Positions 54,135 to 63,196 of a DNA stretch of 64,000 bases are shown piece after piece (the stretch's first letter is position 1; the number at the start of each line of letters is the position of its first letter). The position numbers and the translations under genes are program-made. Under the pieces are notes generated by a model. It was given only the letters and a program-made list of their open reading frames with translations. It did not search any database and was not told the DNA's origin. Origin of the DNA: Flavobacterium branchiarum (GTDB lineage: Bacteria > Bacteroidota > Bacteroidia > Flavobacteriales > Flavobacteriaceae); contig NZ_JAUFQQ010000003.1 in the NCBI RefSeq assembly GCF_030409845.1, positions 806,001 to 870,000 on the forward strand, read 5' to 3'.

Positions 54135-57100
54135 TTAAAAACCAAATCCTATACCAAACGCAATTCTAGCTTCTTCGTCAACACTTTTAAAGTAAGTAAG
54201 TCTAGCAGTGATTACATCTAATCCGTTGAGCCATAAACCGCCTCCAACGGATTGATGCCATTTGTTTGAGTTTTCTCCTGTAACCCAAACACGACCATAA
54301 TCAAATCCACCTAGAATTCCGTATGACATCGGTAAGATACTTTTTCTTATTTTTCCTAAATTCCAACGGACATCACTACTTTGATAGAACGATTGATTAC
54401 CTAGAAAACGTTGATTTCTATATCCTCTTAAATCGTAGTCACCACCCAAAGTTGCTCCTTGAAAAAAGTCGAAATTATTATTGAACAATATTTTTGACTT
54501 GATTATGGTTGCAAAAACAAGTTTACCATTTGAATCAATTTTATGATTGAAATTAATTTTACTTTCTAATGATGGAAAATTTTGTTTGTTATCATCTAAA
54601 TTGATTTTCCAATTTCCTGCTATCGAAAATCCAAATCCCATTGATGGGAATGACGGAAGATCGTAATTCTCATAGCTGTATTTTACTGTTGCTCCTGCGT
54701 ATTGCTGACTTTTAAATACATCAGGATTGGCAACTCCTGGCATATTTATGTATCTGCCTGAAGTTTCTTCGATTCTAATTTTCTCAAAAGACGTAGCGAA
54801 ATTTATTTCACTTCCATATTTGCCTACTTTCTTAATAGATGGGGCTACTTTTATAGCACGCATACGAACACGGTTGTAATTCATTCCTAAATCTTCATCG
54901 TTGTTCACTGTCTCATTACCATAGCCAAAATAGTTTATCGTAAAATTTGGGCTGGTTAAGATTGATTGTACATCAAAATCCCATTTGCCTAAAACTTTAG
55001 GAAAATGTCCGTCGTAAATAAGTTCATACCCATCGGTTGCAAAAAAGTAATTGGCTTTTAAGATGTGTTTTTGAGTATATGGATTTTGGTTGAATTTGTT
55101 TACAGTGTAATTGGCAATGAAACCTAATTTTACTCCATCGTCTGGATTAAAACCACCATAAGGTAGGCCTGAGAAAGCATTATATTTTGGTTTTTCATAG
55201 TCATATAGATTTTTTTCGTAATCATCAGTAAGTGTTGTTTTGGTTCTAGAATCTATATCGTAAGTATTCTTTTTTGATTTAAAATCGTTAATCTTTACTC
55301 TTTTTCCGTTAGAAACTAAGTAGGTATCATTGTTTTGACCACCAATCAAACGAATGTTTATTCGAGAATTAAAATCACCTTTAACTTCAAAAACATCATC
55401 GTCATCCAGTCCATAAACCCAAATGTTTTTGGTTTTACCAGCTGAGAAATTTTTTGTGTAAATTAATTCTTCACCGCTTTTTTTAATGCGATATACTTCA
55501 ACGTCAAGTTTGTTTTTTGCTTTATGTGTAATTATAAATTTATCCTTTTTATCTGTTCCAACTATTAAAACTGTCTTTTGTAGTACTCTATAATATTCGG
55601 TAGCATATTTTTGGAGCTCTTTTTTTCGTAGTTTTAATTTACGTTTGATATCTTCAATAGTTCCATCTTGTACTTCTTTTGGTAAATTATTAAAAGAAGC
55701 ATCAATAGCGGCATCAGTTAGATTGTCTTGTATAAATTTGGCTTGTTCTAGCCAATCATTTTCATGAGCTGTTTTTAAGAAAGCAATATCTTGAGGATAT
55801 GGCTCACGATTGAACCATTTTACATTTCTAATGTCATCTTTAAACGATTGCATATGACGTAGTGCTGGCATTTGCATTAAAAGAGAAAGTAATGCGCCAT
55901 CGTACTTCGTAAAAGCCTGATCTCTATCTCTAGGTATTGGTTTGTATACAATTTTGTCTCCTACATGATATTCTCCCCAACGCCATTGATCACTATGCCT
56001 ATCCCAATCTCCAATAAGCATATCAAATAAGCGTGCTTTTATATATTCTTTTTCGTCAATGGTATATTTTTCATCTTTATGAAGGTTTTTCATCACATCA
56101 TCTGTACTGATAATATCCAATGGTTTTCCGAAACTTTTTAAACTTATCTGGCTACTAGATGGACGCTCTTCTACCATGTACAATTCGTCACCAAAATTAT
56201 AATTATAGCCTTTAAGAGTTTCTTGCTTAGGAATATAATACAAAATGGGGTTGGTATGAGATAGTTCTATTTTATCTGCTAGATTACCTACAGCAAATGG
56301 TGCGTATGGATGTGAAGTTGTATAAAAATCAAATAAAAAATTTTCTGCATACGTATTGTCAAATTGATCTTCTACGAACTGATTTTTAAAAGCGACTGAT
56401 TGAAGAAAACGAGATGCACTTTTTTTTAATGCACGCATGACATATTCTTTTCCGTTTTTGTCTACAATTCGTAATGATTTAGATTGATGGCCACCACCTT
56501 CTCGTTTTGGAGTGACACCTCCGAAAAGTGTGTCTAAAGAAAGCGTTTTGGCTTCAATTGGCATGCTGTAATATTTTCTGTAATGTTTTCCAAATAAAAA
56601 GTTATGAATAACACTTTTCTTGGTCATATTACTTGAATAAATGGATGCCTTTGTGGTTGGGTTAAACTTAGTTGGTAAGTTTTCATGATAGACAGTATCT
56701 TTTACTGTGATTATGTTTTGATCAAATAACAGTTTTTCTTTTTTATTTTCATTACCATAAAAAGCAAGTCTTGTGTCTCCATTTTTATAAAGTGTTAATG
56801 AAGCGTATCCATTACCTCCATATGAAAAATCATTTGGATATACAGCTCTTGCAGCCTCAGATTTTGAGCCTGCGCCACTTATGATTTGTTTAATATTACT
56901 TTTATTTATGTATTGTAAGTTATGATCGTGACCTGAAATAACGATGACATTGTCTTGACTTTGTAAAAGTGTTTTTATTCTTTTTACATACTCTGTATAG
57001 ACTTTGTTCTGTATGTCTTGCGGACTTATCCCAGATGTTTTTCGGAGTAAATTGATTACTGAACCAATAACTGGAAGTGGGATTTTTTGCTCTAAAGGGA

Positions 57101-57869
57101 ATAATTGTTTTTCTAAAGAAAATTGACCTCCATGTGTTCCATTACTCATTAAAGGATGGTGAATTGCCATCAGTACAGTTTTCTCTCTGTTTTTATTTAA
57201 AATGCTTTCCAATTCTTCAAAGAAACCTTCACGTGTTTTAATATCACAATTGTCATTCATAGTAGGATTTTCGTCCCAATCTTCCAGAAACCACTGGCTA
57301 TCAATAGCGATTAATATGGTTTGTTTGTTGATTTTTAATTGTTCGATAGCGCAACTCTTTTGTGGTAAGAATGCTTTTTTATCTTTTAGGTATGTTGTAA
57401 CAAATTTTGATTGACGTTCTATTCCTTCAATTCCGCTATACCAATCGTGATTACCTGGAATAAAAATGGTTTTTCCGTTAAATCCTTTAGTCAATTCTAA
57501 CTGATTCGTTAGTTTTTTTTCTGCAAGTGCTGTAGCATCTTTATCTTTCGGGTTTGGAAAACCGTAAGGATAGATGTTGTCTCCTAAAAATAAAAGGGTA
57601 GCATTTTTATCCGAGTTTTGTAGTCTTTTGTGCAACAGTTCAAGGGTTTGTTGTGCTTGTTCTTCATCGGCATTTCCTGCATCCCCAAGTAAATACAAAG
57701 TGTGTGCAATTTTTGTTGTGTCTAATGCGTTTTGAGAAATAGGATTTTGAACTTCTTTTCCAAATTGAGCATGGTGTGTTGCACAAGATTGAATTAAAAA
57801 GAAACCTAAAAATCCAATAAAAAAAGTATTAATCTTATTTGTAAAATGATTTTCCGAAAACATTTTCAT
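54135..57869 (-). CDS. lipoprotein with metallophosphatase, kinase-like and outer-membrane barrel regions
   Basis: 1244 residues with lipobox FFLIQSCATHH (Cys29). (1) Calcineurin-like phosphatase about 55-370: Asp63 (LGDAGN), Asp97-Asn98 (LGDNIY), Asn140-His141 (GNHDW), His238 (AIHHPL), His314/His316 (SGHDHN). (2) A middle segment about 440-660 resembling a kinase fold: GGGHQSKSLRI (458-468), basic R479/K482/K483 in YVMRALKKS, MVEERP (565-570) hinge-like, GDWDRHSDQW (620-629) and IPRDRDQAF (645-653), comparable to the DRHxxN and DxD sites of HipA/FAM20-type kinases. (3) A C-terminal beta-barrel about 850-1244 of the bacterial surface antigen type, ending IAFGIGFGF. The only start region shared with the divergent HD gene is 25 bp. 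Confidence 0.75.
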   Translation of the reverse strand: MKMFSENHFTNKINTFFIGFLGFFLIQSCATHHAQFGKEVQNPISQNALDTTKIAHTLYLLGDAGNADEEQAQQTLELLHKRLQNSDKNATLLFLGDNIYPYGFPNPKDKDATALAEKKLTNQLELTKGFNGKTIFIPGNHDWYSGIEGIERQSKFVTTYLKDKKAFLPQKSCAIEQLKINKQTILIAIDSQWFLEDWDENPTMNDNCDIKTREGFFEELESILNKNREKTVLMAIHHPLMSNGTHGGQFSLEKQLFPLEQKIPLPVIGSVINLLRKTSGISPQDIQNKVYTEYVKRIKTLLQSQDNVIVISGHDHNLQYINKSNIKQIISGAGSKSEAARAVYPNDFSYGGNGYASLTLYKNGDTRLAFYGNENKKEKLLFDQNIITVKDTVYHENLPTKFNPTTKASIYSSNMTKKSVIHNFLFGKHYRKYYSMPIEAKTLSLDTLFGGVTPKREGGGHQSKSLRIVDKNGKEYVMRALKKSASRFLQSVAFKNQFVEDQFDNTYAENFLFDFYTTSHPYAPFAVGNLADKIELSHTNPILYYIPKQETLKGYNYNFGDELYMVEERPSSSQISLKSFGKPLDIISTDDVMKNLHKDEKYTIDEKEYIKARLFDMLIGDWDRHSDQWRWGEYHVGDKIVYKPIPRDRDQAFTKYDGALLSLLMQMPALRHMQSFKDDIRNVKWFNREPYPQDIAFLKTAHENDWLEQAKFIQDNLTDAAIDASFNNLPKEVQDGTIEDIKRKLKLRKKELQKYATEYYRVLQKTVLIVGTDKKDKFIITHKAKNKLDVEVYRIKKSGEELIYTKNFSAGKTKNIWVYGLDDDDVFEVKGDFNSRINIRLIGGQNNDTYLVSNGKRVKINDFKSKKNTYDIDSRTKTTLTDDYEKNLYDYEKPKYNAFSGLPYGGFNPDDGVKLGFIANYTVNKFNQNPYTQKHILKANYFFATDGYELIYDGHFPKVLGKWDFDVQSILTSPNFTINYFGYGNETVNNDEDLGMNYNRVRMRAIKVAPSIKKVGKYGSEINFATSFEKIRIEETSGRYINMPGVANPDVFKSQQYAGATVKYSYENYDLPSFPSMGFGFSIAGNWKINLDDNKQNFPSLESKINFNHKIDSNGKLVFATIIKSKILFNNNFDFFQGATLGGDYDLRGYRNQRFLGNQSFYQSSDVRWNLGKIRKSILPMSYGILGGFDYGRVWVTGENSNKWHQSVGGGLWLNGLDVITARLTYFKSVDEEARIAFGIGFGF

Positions 57870-57894
57870 AATTTAGTCGTATAAAAAGAAGTTT

Positions 57895-59076
57895 ATGAAC
57901 CTATTAGAGCAGTCCGAAGATTTTGTTTATAACTTACTCAAAGATAAACTTTCTATTCTATATTCTTACCATAATTTTTTCCATACAACCAGTGTTGTTA
58001 ATGCAGTTAAAGTATTATGTGATAATGAAAATATAGAAGGGGAAGATAGAGAGAAACTTTTGATAGCTGCATGGTTTCATGATACAGGGTATATTGAAGG
58101 TTTTGAAAATCATGAGAATGAGAGTATAAAAATTGTAACTGAATTTTTAAGGGATAAGAATAAGTCTGCAGAGTTTATTGAAATAATCTCTAGTTTAATT
58201 GCTGCGACAGTAAAAAGCTATGAGCCTCAGAATCATTTAGAAGAAATTATTAAAGATGCTGACTTTATACACATTGCTACTAGTGAGTATGTTGTAAGTT
58301 GCGAACGCTTAAGAATCGAGTTGAAACATACATTGAAGATGGAGTTTTCTGATGAGGAATGGGCTACAGAAAATTTAAATTTTTTAGAAAATTCACATCG
58401 TTTTTACACTAATTATGCTAAGGAAAATTGGCAGCCTTTAAAAGAAAAAAACATAAAAAAGATTCATAAAAAAATGGAAAAGATAGAGTCAAAAAGCACT
58501 AATGAATTTACTGAAGTAGGTAAAAAAAAGAAGGATAAGACTGAGAAGCCTGATCGTGGTATTGATACTTTATTTAGAGTGACATTAGGGAATCATACTC
58601 GATTAAGTGGTATTGCGGATAGTAAAGCTAATATTCTTTTGTCTGTAAATGCTATTATCATTTCGATTGCTCTTTCTACAATTATTCCAAAATTAGATAG
58701 TCCAAAGAATGCTCATTTAGTTATTCCAACATTTATAATGTTGATATCGAGTGTTATTACTATAATTTTTGCGATTCTTTCGACGAGACCAAAAGTTACT
58801 ACAGGTATATTTACAAGAGAAGACATCGAAGCAAAGAAAATAAACTTATTGTTCTTTGGAAATTTTTATAAGATGCCTTTGCATGAGTATGAATGGGCTA
58901 TGAACGAGATGATGAAAGACAAGGACTATTTATACGGTACCATGATTAAAGATTTATACTTTCTTGGTGTTGTTCTCGAAAGAAAATATAGATTATTGAG
59001 GGTTGCTTATAATCTTTTTATGGTTGGTATTATTGTAACAGTACTTGCTTTTATAATTGCATTTACAAACCTTTAG
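57895..59076 (+). CDS. HD phosphohydrolase fused to a Pycsar-effector-like transmembrane domain
   Basis: 393 residues. N-terminal HD domain with a complete metal site: His26, His30, His62-Asp63 (FHDTG), His73, and Asp121/Asp123 (KDADF). A charged linker (about 190-222) leads to a membrane domain like PycTM/DUF5706: LGNHTRLSGIADSKANILLSVNA (Asn233, Arg236, Asp242, Lys244, Asn252), helices about 245-265, 275-297 and 368-390. PycTM is the effector of Pycsar, which responds to cCMP or cUMP. No cyclase gene is adjacent. HD domains hydrolyse phosphate esters and some cyclic nucleotides, so a sensor/eraser or self-limiting effector is a guess. Convergent with the GAF gene (2 bp gap). Confidence 0.75.
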   Translation: MNLLEQSEDFVYNLLKDKLSILYSYHNFFHTTSVVNAVKVLCDNENIEGEDREKLLIAAWFHDTGYIEGFENHENESIKIVTEFLRDKNKSAEFIEIISSLIAATVKSYEPQNHLEEIIKDADFIHIATSEYVVSCERLRIELKHTLKMEFSDEEWATENLNFLENSHRFYTNYAKENWQPLKEKNIKKIHKKMEKIESKSTNEFTEVGKKKKDKTEKPDRGIDTLFRVTLGNHTRLSGIADSKANILLSVNAIIISIALSTIIPKLDSPKNAHLVIPTFIMLISSVITIIFAILSTRPKVTTGIFTREDIEAKKINLLFFGNFYKMPLHEYEWAMNEMMKDKDYLYGTMIKDLYFLGVVLERKYRLLRVAYNLFMVGIIVTVLAFIIAFTNL

Positions 59077-59078
59077 GA

Positions 59079-61448
59079 CTAGTTTAATTCATCTAATAAA
59101 TCCTGATATGTAATTTTTTTAGCTGCTTTAGTGTTGTTTATAACTTTTACACGGATAGCTTTTAATCCCGATACGCCTTGTAAATCTTCTACTTCAAATT
59201 GTTCCGTTTGAGGTTCTAGTATTTTCTTAAATTGTAAATATTTTATATATTTTAAATATTCGGCTTCTTCACTTACATGTGAATATACGATTGTAATTTT
59301 TTCTTTTTCTGTAATGCGTTCTGTAGTATTTTTGATATGTGCCTTATCGATACGTTTCTTTATTACTTCGTATCGTGCATTGTAAGTTCCGTCTACATCA
59401 AAGCGTTTTTCATCCATTCGGAAACGGATAGAAATAGGGGAGCTAAATACTAAAATTAGTGATGTTACATCAAGTTCGTATGGTAATGAGGCTTTTAGAT
59501 GATGGTGTTCTAGTTCCATTTCGCATAATGTCTGTAACTGCCACAATCTTAAATTATGGAGGTACATTACGTCAAATGGTTTTGTTGGAGCAATAGAGGC
59601 CCCGATGTATAAATTATGTTCTATACCATCCGTTTTGAATCGTTCGTAATAATGAGGGTATATTTGTTGCGCTTCTATTTGTTTTTTATCAAGAATAATA
59701 GCAAGTTTTTTATTTATAATTGACATTGCATTGTCAAACTTCTTTCTTTCGTGATAAAATAAACCTGTTTTTTGGTCTAGACCTTCAAAGTATTTTTGTT
59801 CTAGATTTTCTGCTTCAGAATTGCTTTTTGTATTTTTTAAAATTGGATGAATTTCATTTTCAATATAGCGCTGTATTTGTTGTTCTGAATCTGCCTTTAG
59901 TGGAAAATCAAGTTCTTCAAGAAGCGATTGTAATTCAAATTTGCGTTGCTCAATCAGTATTAAGTTTGAATTTTCTTTTTGGCTTGTAAAAATTTGTAAT
60001 AAGAGCTCTAACTGATTTTTTAAATCTTTTTTTACAGTTTCATTTCGATGTTCAGATGAGCCTTTAACATCAATTTGTCCATATAATGGAAAAACCTCTT
60101 TAAAGACAATTTCTTTAAAGATGAAGTCTTTTGCTTGATTGCTATTCTGAAAGTATTTTTCTGATTCTTCTCTAAATTTCCAATATACACTCGGATGAAT
60201 TGTAGTATATTCTCTTTGAATTACTGCTTCTATCTGGTGTTGCATATCGGTATTGTATCTCTCTAATGTATCAACGAGATAGGGCAGAACGAGATCTAAT
60301 TTTTGTGCATTTATGGTGTTCAGAGCTCTTGGTGTAGCCGAAACTAATTCGACAACCCCTAGCAGTTTGTCGTCTTTTATTACTGGAGCAAAAACGCAAC
60401 TATAAATGTTTTGATTGCGCAAAAGTTCACCGAGTTTTATATTTTCATTATGTTGTATGAATTTTTCAACATTCGAAATTATAACTTGCTCTTTGTGTTC
60501 TAATAGCTTTTCAAAGGAACAACCAAAAAGGGCATTTTTACAATCCATTTCATGATTGTAAGGTAATAAAAAGCTAGAAATTTCACTGTTTTTATCTAGC
60601 TGAGGCGGTTTTATAAATTTCCCCTGTTCTGAGTTGTAAATTAAAAAACCGACTCTAAGATTTGGGATTTTAAAAATTGATCTAAATATGTCTTCAATGT
60701 TTTTGCTTGAAGTTATTTTTTTGGTATCTGATTTTAATAAATTGGTTTTTAAATTTGAAATAGCATTTTCTGTAGTAGCATCAAACAAAACTACAATACC
60801 AAATCCCTTTAGCGTCCAACTTCCAACAGGGAATTTCTCTTTCCATAGATCAATATCATCATAATTATCAATCAATAAGTCTATATCTTCTTGTGTTAGT
60901 TTTGGTGAATTGTTTGAAGGCAGTATTTCTAAAAAATCTGCATTATATAAAATACGGTAATGATTGATGATTCCATTTGAATCTGGAATGTCATAAAAAA
61001 AGGGTCTGTTAAAATCTATATTTTGTTTGTAGTAAGCGCTAAGTATTAAGCAACAATTGGCAATATAGAATTGTTCATCATTAAAATCGCGAATGGTTAC
61101 ATCAAAGTCAGTACCTGCATCGGTGAGTATTTTTTTGAATCTTTCGGTATAATTGAATGTGAAATTTTGAAACGGAACTGTAACTGCCTTAATTTCGTTA
61201 TTTGTAAGTGCAGTAGGGAATAAATCTGCTAATAAATGATTGATTACAATTTCATGTTTTTTAATTAAAGAAAAATCTTCAATACCTTCATGAAATTCTG
61301 GAATGTTCTTTACCTCTTTTAATAGTGCTTTGGCATAATTAGATCTATAATCAACATCAGATTGTGCAATTTTCTCTAAAGCTTCAATGAGTTTATGAAA
61401 GGAAATTAGAGTTTTAAAAGGACTTTCTTGGAATAATTGATATTTCAT
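59079..61448 (-). CDS. large GAF-domain protein of unknown function
   Basis: 789 residues, cytoplasmic. N-terminal helical region of about 245 residues, a GAF domain (about 250-400: FRSIFKIPNLRVGFLIYNSE, SCVFAPVIKDDKLLGVVELVSATPR pattern) and a C-terminal 390 residues that I do not recognise (FREESEKYFQNSNQAKDF; FDVMYLHNLRLWQLQTLCEM; FSSPISIRFRMDEKRFDVDG). No histidine-kinase, sigma-54 or cyclase motif. GAF domains bind cyclic nucleotides or small ligands, so a ligand sensor is possible. Candidate promoter TAATTTTG at 61471-61478; terminator-free junction with the HD gene. Confidence 0.65.
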   Translation of the reverse strand: MKYQLFQESPFKTLISFHKLIEALEKIAQSDVDYRSNYAKALLKEVKNIPEFHEGIEDFSLIKKHEIVINHLLADLFPTALTNNEIKAVTVPFQNFTFNYTERFKKILTDAGTDFDVTIRDFNDEQFYIANCCLILSAYYKQNIDFNRPFFYDIPDSNGIINHYRILYNADFLEILPSNNSPKLTQEDIDLLIDNYDDIDLWKEKFPVGSWTLKGFGIVVLFDATTENAISNLKTNLLKSDTKKITSSKNIEDIFRSIFKIPNLRVGFLIYNSEQGKFIKPPQLDKNSEISSFLLPYNHEMDCKNALFGCSFEKLLEHKEQVIISNVEKFIQHNENIKLGELLRNQNIYSCVFAPVIKDDKLLGVVELVSATPRALNTINAQKLDLVLPYLVDTLERYNTDMQHQIEAVIQREYTTIHPSVYWKFREESEKYFQNSNQAKDFIFKEIVFKEVFPLYGQIDVKGSSEHRNETVKKDLKNQLELLLQIFTSQKENSNLILIEQRKFELQSLLEELDFPLKADSEQQIQRYIENEIHPILKNTKSNSEAENLEQKYFEGLDQKTGLFYHERKKFDNAMSIINKKLAIILDKKQIEAQQIYPHYYERFKTDGIEHNLYIGASIAPTKPFDVMYLHNLRLWQLQTLCEMELEHHHLKASLPYELDVTSLILVFSSPISIRFRMDEKRFDVDGTYNARYEVIKKRIDKAHIKNTTERITEKEKITIVYSHVSEEAEYLKYIKYLQFKKILEPQTEQFEVEDLQGVSGLKAIRVKVINNTKAAKKITYQDLLDELN

Positions 61449-61470
61449 GGCACCATAATTTATAGGGATA

Positions 61471-61478
61471 CAAAATTA
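61471..61478 (-). promoter_or_regulatory. TAnnTTTG -7 element upstream of the GAF gene
   Basis: TAATTTTG on the minus strand, 22 bp before the ATG. Confidence 0.45.
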
Positions 61479-61522
61479 CTAATATTCAATAATTTAAGTT
61501 CTATTTCTTGGTTTTATTTTAC

Positions 61523-61556
61523 AAAAAAAAGCCTCAACTGCAATAGTTGAGGCCTT
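61523..61556 (-). terminator. intrinsic terminator of the nucleoid-associated protein gene
   Basis: 9-bp stem GCCTCAACT / AGTTGAGGC with a 5-nt loop and eight Ts on the minus strand, after the stop codon at 61593. Confidence 0.8.
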
Positions 61557-61592
61557 AATTTTAAGTAAAAGTGAAATTGAAAAGAATATAAA

Positions 61593-62651
61593 CTAGCTTT
61601 TCTCTTCTTTGTTGAAGTAAACTAAATAATAATACATTTGTTTTTCTTCATCCCAACCTTTTTCTACAAATTTTTCAGCACTTTCAGGATTGATAAAATC
61701 CATTTTAATTTGTATATGTGTATCTAGGTTGATAACGTTTTTGATTGATTTTCTTGCGTCAGAAACTGCAGCGTTGGCAATAGGGAAGGTTGTAATATCT
61801 TCGATACTATATTTTTCACCTTTATCAACTTTGTAGTTTTTAAATTCTGGAATTAAATCAGGATTGTCTAATACTTCGTTTAGAAAGTTAGTTTCTTCGA
61901 ATTGATCGTTCTTTGCAAAATAGTTTACAGAACGGTTCATAAACATTACTTCTTCTTTTTTGTCTTCAGCAGGTAATACCACATCTTTGGCGAAATTCTG
62001 ACAGAATTTTAAGTATTTTTTGGTGATAAAGTTTTCATCTTCAAAAGCATCAACTGATAGGAAATGCTCTAACCAGTAACGTGCATCATAGCGGTTACTA
62101 TCTACAGTTAAGATTTTGTATCCTTCTTCTTTTTTATAATTAAAGATTAAACATCCTTTGTCTAGTTTGTTAAGGTTGATACCTTGTTGCAAGATCATTT
62201 CAAGGTTGCTGTCTTTCTCTTCAAATTGTAAAAAGTCTGCTTGTAATTCGCTTTTAAAAATTCCAATTGCATCAACAACATTGTTGTCGATACTTAAGTT
62301 GGTTAAATACGTTACATAAACCTCTCCGTTTTTAATGTGTGGGTGGTTAGATTGCTCGTATAAATGTGTAGTAATTCTTTTTGAAACTTCCTGTAAATTT
62401 CCTGGATTGTCAAAAATCTCAGTAGCATATTTAAACATGTCGTTATAATCCAAATCGACTTCGTGTGCAAACTGATAATAGTTTTCCTCTTTCTCTCTAA
62501 AAGGCTTAAAAAAGTATTCTTTTATCAAAGGAACAATCTCATCATTTAAGTTAAAAGGTTGATCTGATAAAAAAATTGCTTCGTTTCTGCTCTTGTTTCC
62601 TACGCGGTGAATCGCAAGCGTGTCGATGTGGGTGTTGAAAAGGTTTATCAT
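61593..62651 (-). CDS. nucleoid-associated protein (NdpA/YejK family)
   Basis: 352 residues of the YejK/37-kDa nucleoid-associated family. The opening IDTLAIHRVGNKSRNEAIFLSDQPFNL, the central FLQFEEKDSN and GCLIFNYKKEEGY, and the late YFAKNDQFEETNFLNEVL are consistent with it. DNA binding is expected from the family; no canonical motif is visible. Single gene with terminator. Confidence 0.88.
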   Translation of the reverse strand: MINLFNTHIDTLAIHRVGNKSRNEAIFLSDQPFNLNDEIVPLIKEYFFKPFREKEENYYQFAHEVDLDYNDMFKYATEIFDNPGNLQEVSKRITTHLYEQSNHPHIKNGEVYVTYLTNLSIDNNVVDAIGIFKSELQADFLQFEEKDSNLEMILQQGINLNKLDKGCLIFNYKKEEGYKILTVDSNRYDARYWLEHFLSVDAFEDENFITKKYLKFCQNFAKDVVLPAEDKKEEVMFMNRSVNYFAKNDQFEETNFLNEVLDNPDLIPEFKNYKVDKGEKYSIEDITTFPIANAAVSDARKSIKNVINLDTHIQIKMDFINPESAEKFVEKGWDEEKQMYYYLVYFNKEEKS

Positions 62652-62715
62652 ATAAATATTAAGGTGCTAAGTAACTAAGGTATTTTTAGATAGGAAGGAA
62701 CAAAGGGACAAAGCT

Positions 62716-63075
62716 TTAGTTTCTTTGCTTTATTTTTCGAATAAATGAACTTAACATTCGTTCGATTTCCTTACTATCTTCATTTATTTTATTAAATTGA
62801 ATTTCGTTTATGTATTTTAGATTGAATGAAATTTCAAGTTGAGTTTGCATTTCGAATAATGACGAAATCGAGATATTTAAAAAACGTAAATAATCATTAT
62901 TCCCGTTTCTACCATATCCTTCAGCTATGTTGCTAGGTATTGATATTGAACTTCGTCTTATTTGTGAAGTTAATCCATAAACCTCTTCTTTGGGAAATGA
63001 ATTTGTAACTTGATATATTTCGGTAACTAAGTTCATTGATTTTTGCCAAATCAAAAGCTGTCTAAAAGTATTCAT
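62716..63075 (-). CDS. four-helix-bundle protein (23S rRNA intervening-sequence type)
   Basis: 119 residues: LLIWQKSMNLVTEIYQVTNSFPKEEVYGLTSQIRRSSISIPSNIAEGYGR pattern is diagnostic. The family was first seen in intervening sequences of 23S rRNA genes, but here the gene is free-standing with no rRNA near. Members form pentameric helical bundles and may bind nucleic acid. In Bacteroidetes they are scattered widely, suggesting mobility. Confidence 0.9.
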   Translation of the reverse strand: MNTFRQLLIWQKSMNLVTEIYQVTNSFPKEEVYGLTSQIRRSSISIPSNIAEGYGRNGNNDYLRFLNISISSLFEMQTQLEISFNLKYINEIQFNKINEDSKEIERMLSSFIRKIKQRN

Positions 63076-63196
63076 ATTTTATATTTAAAAACCATAAATA
63101 TAAAGAAAGAATTTTCTTGTTTATTTAAAATCGTAAGATTTTAAATAAAATCCTCTGAACCTTTTTTTGCTATGTAGCTTTGAACCTATAAAATAA

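Noticed and set aside
57895..61448. A complete Pycsar defence operon
   Set aside because: Only an effector-like membrane domain fused to HD is present; there is no cyclase motif in any neighbouring gene.
62716..63075. Insertion inside an rRNA gene
   Set aside because: The four-helix-bundle family is linked to rRNA intervening sequences, but no rRNA sequence flanks this gene.
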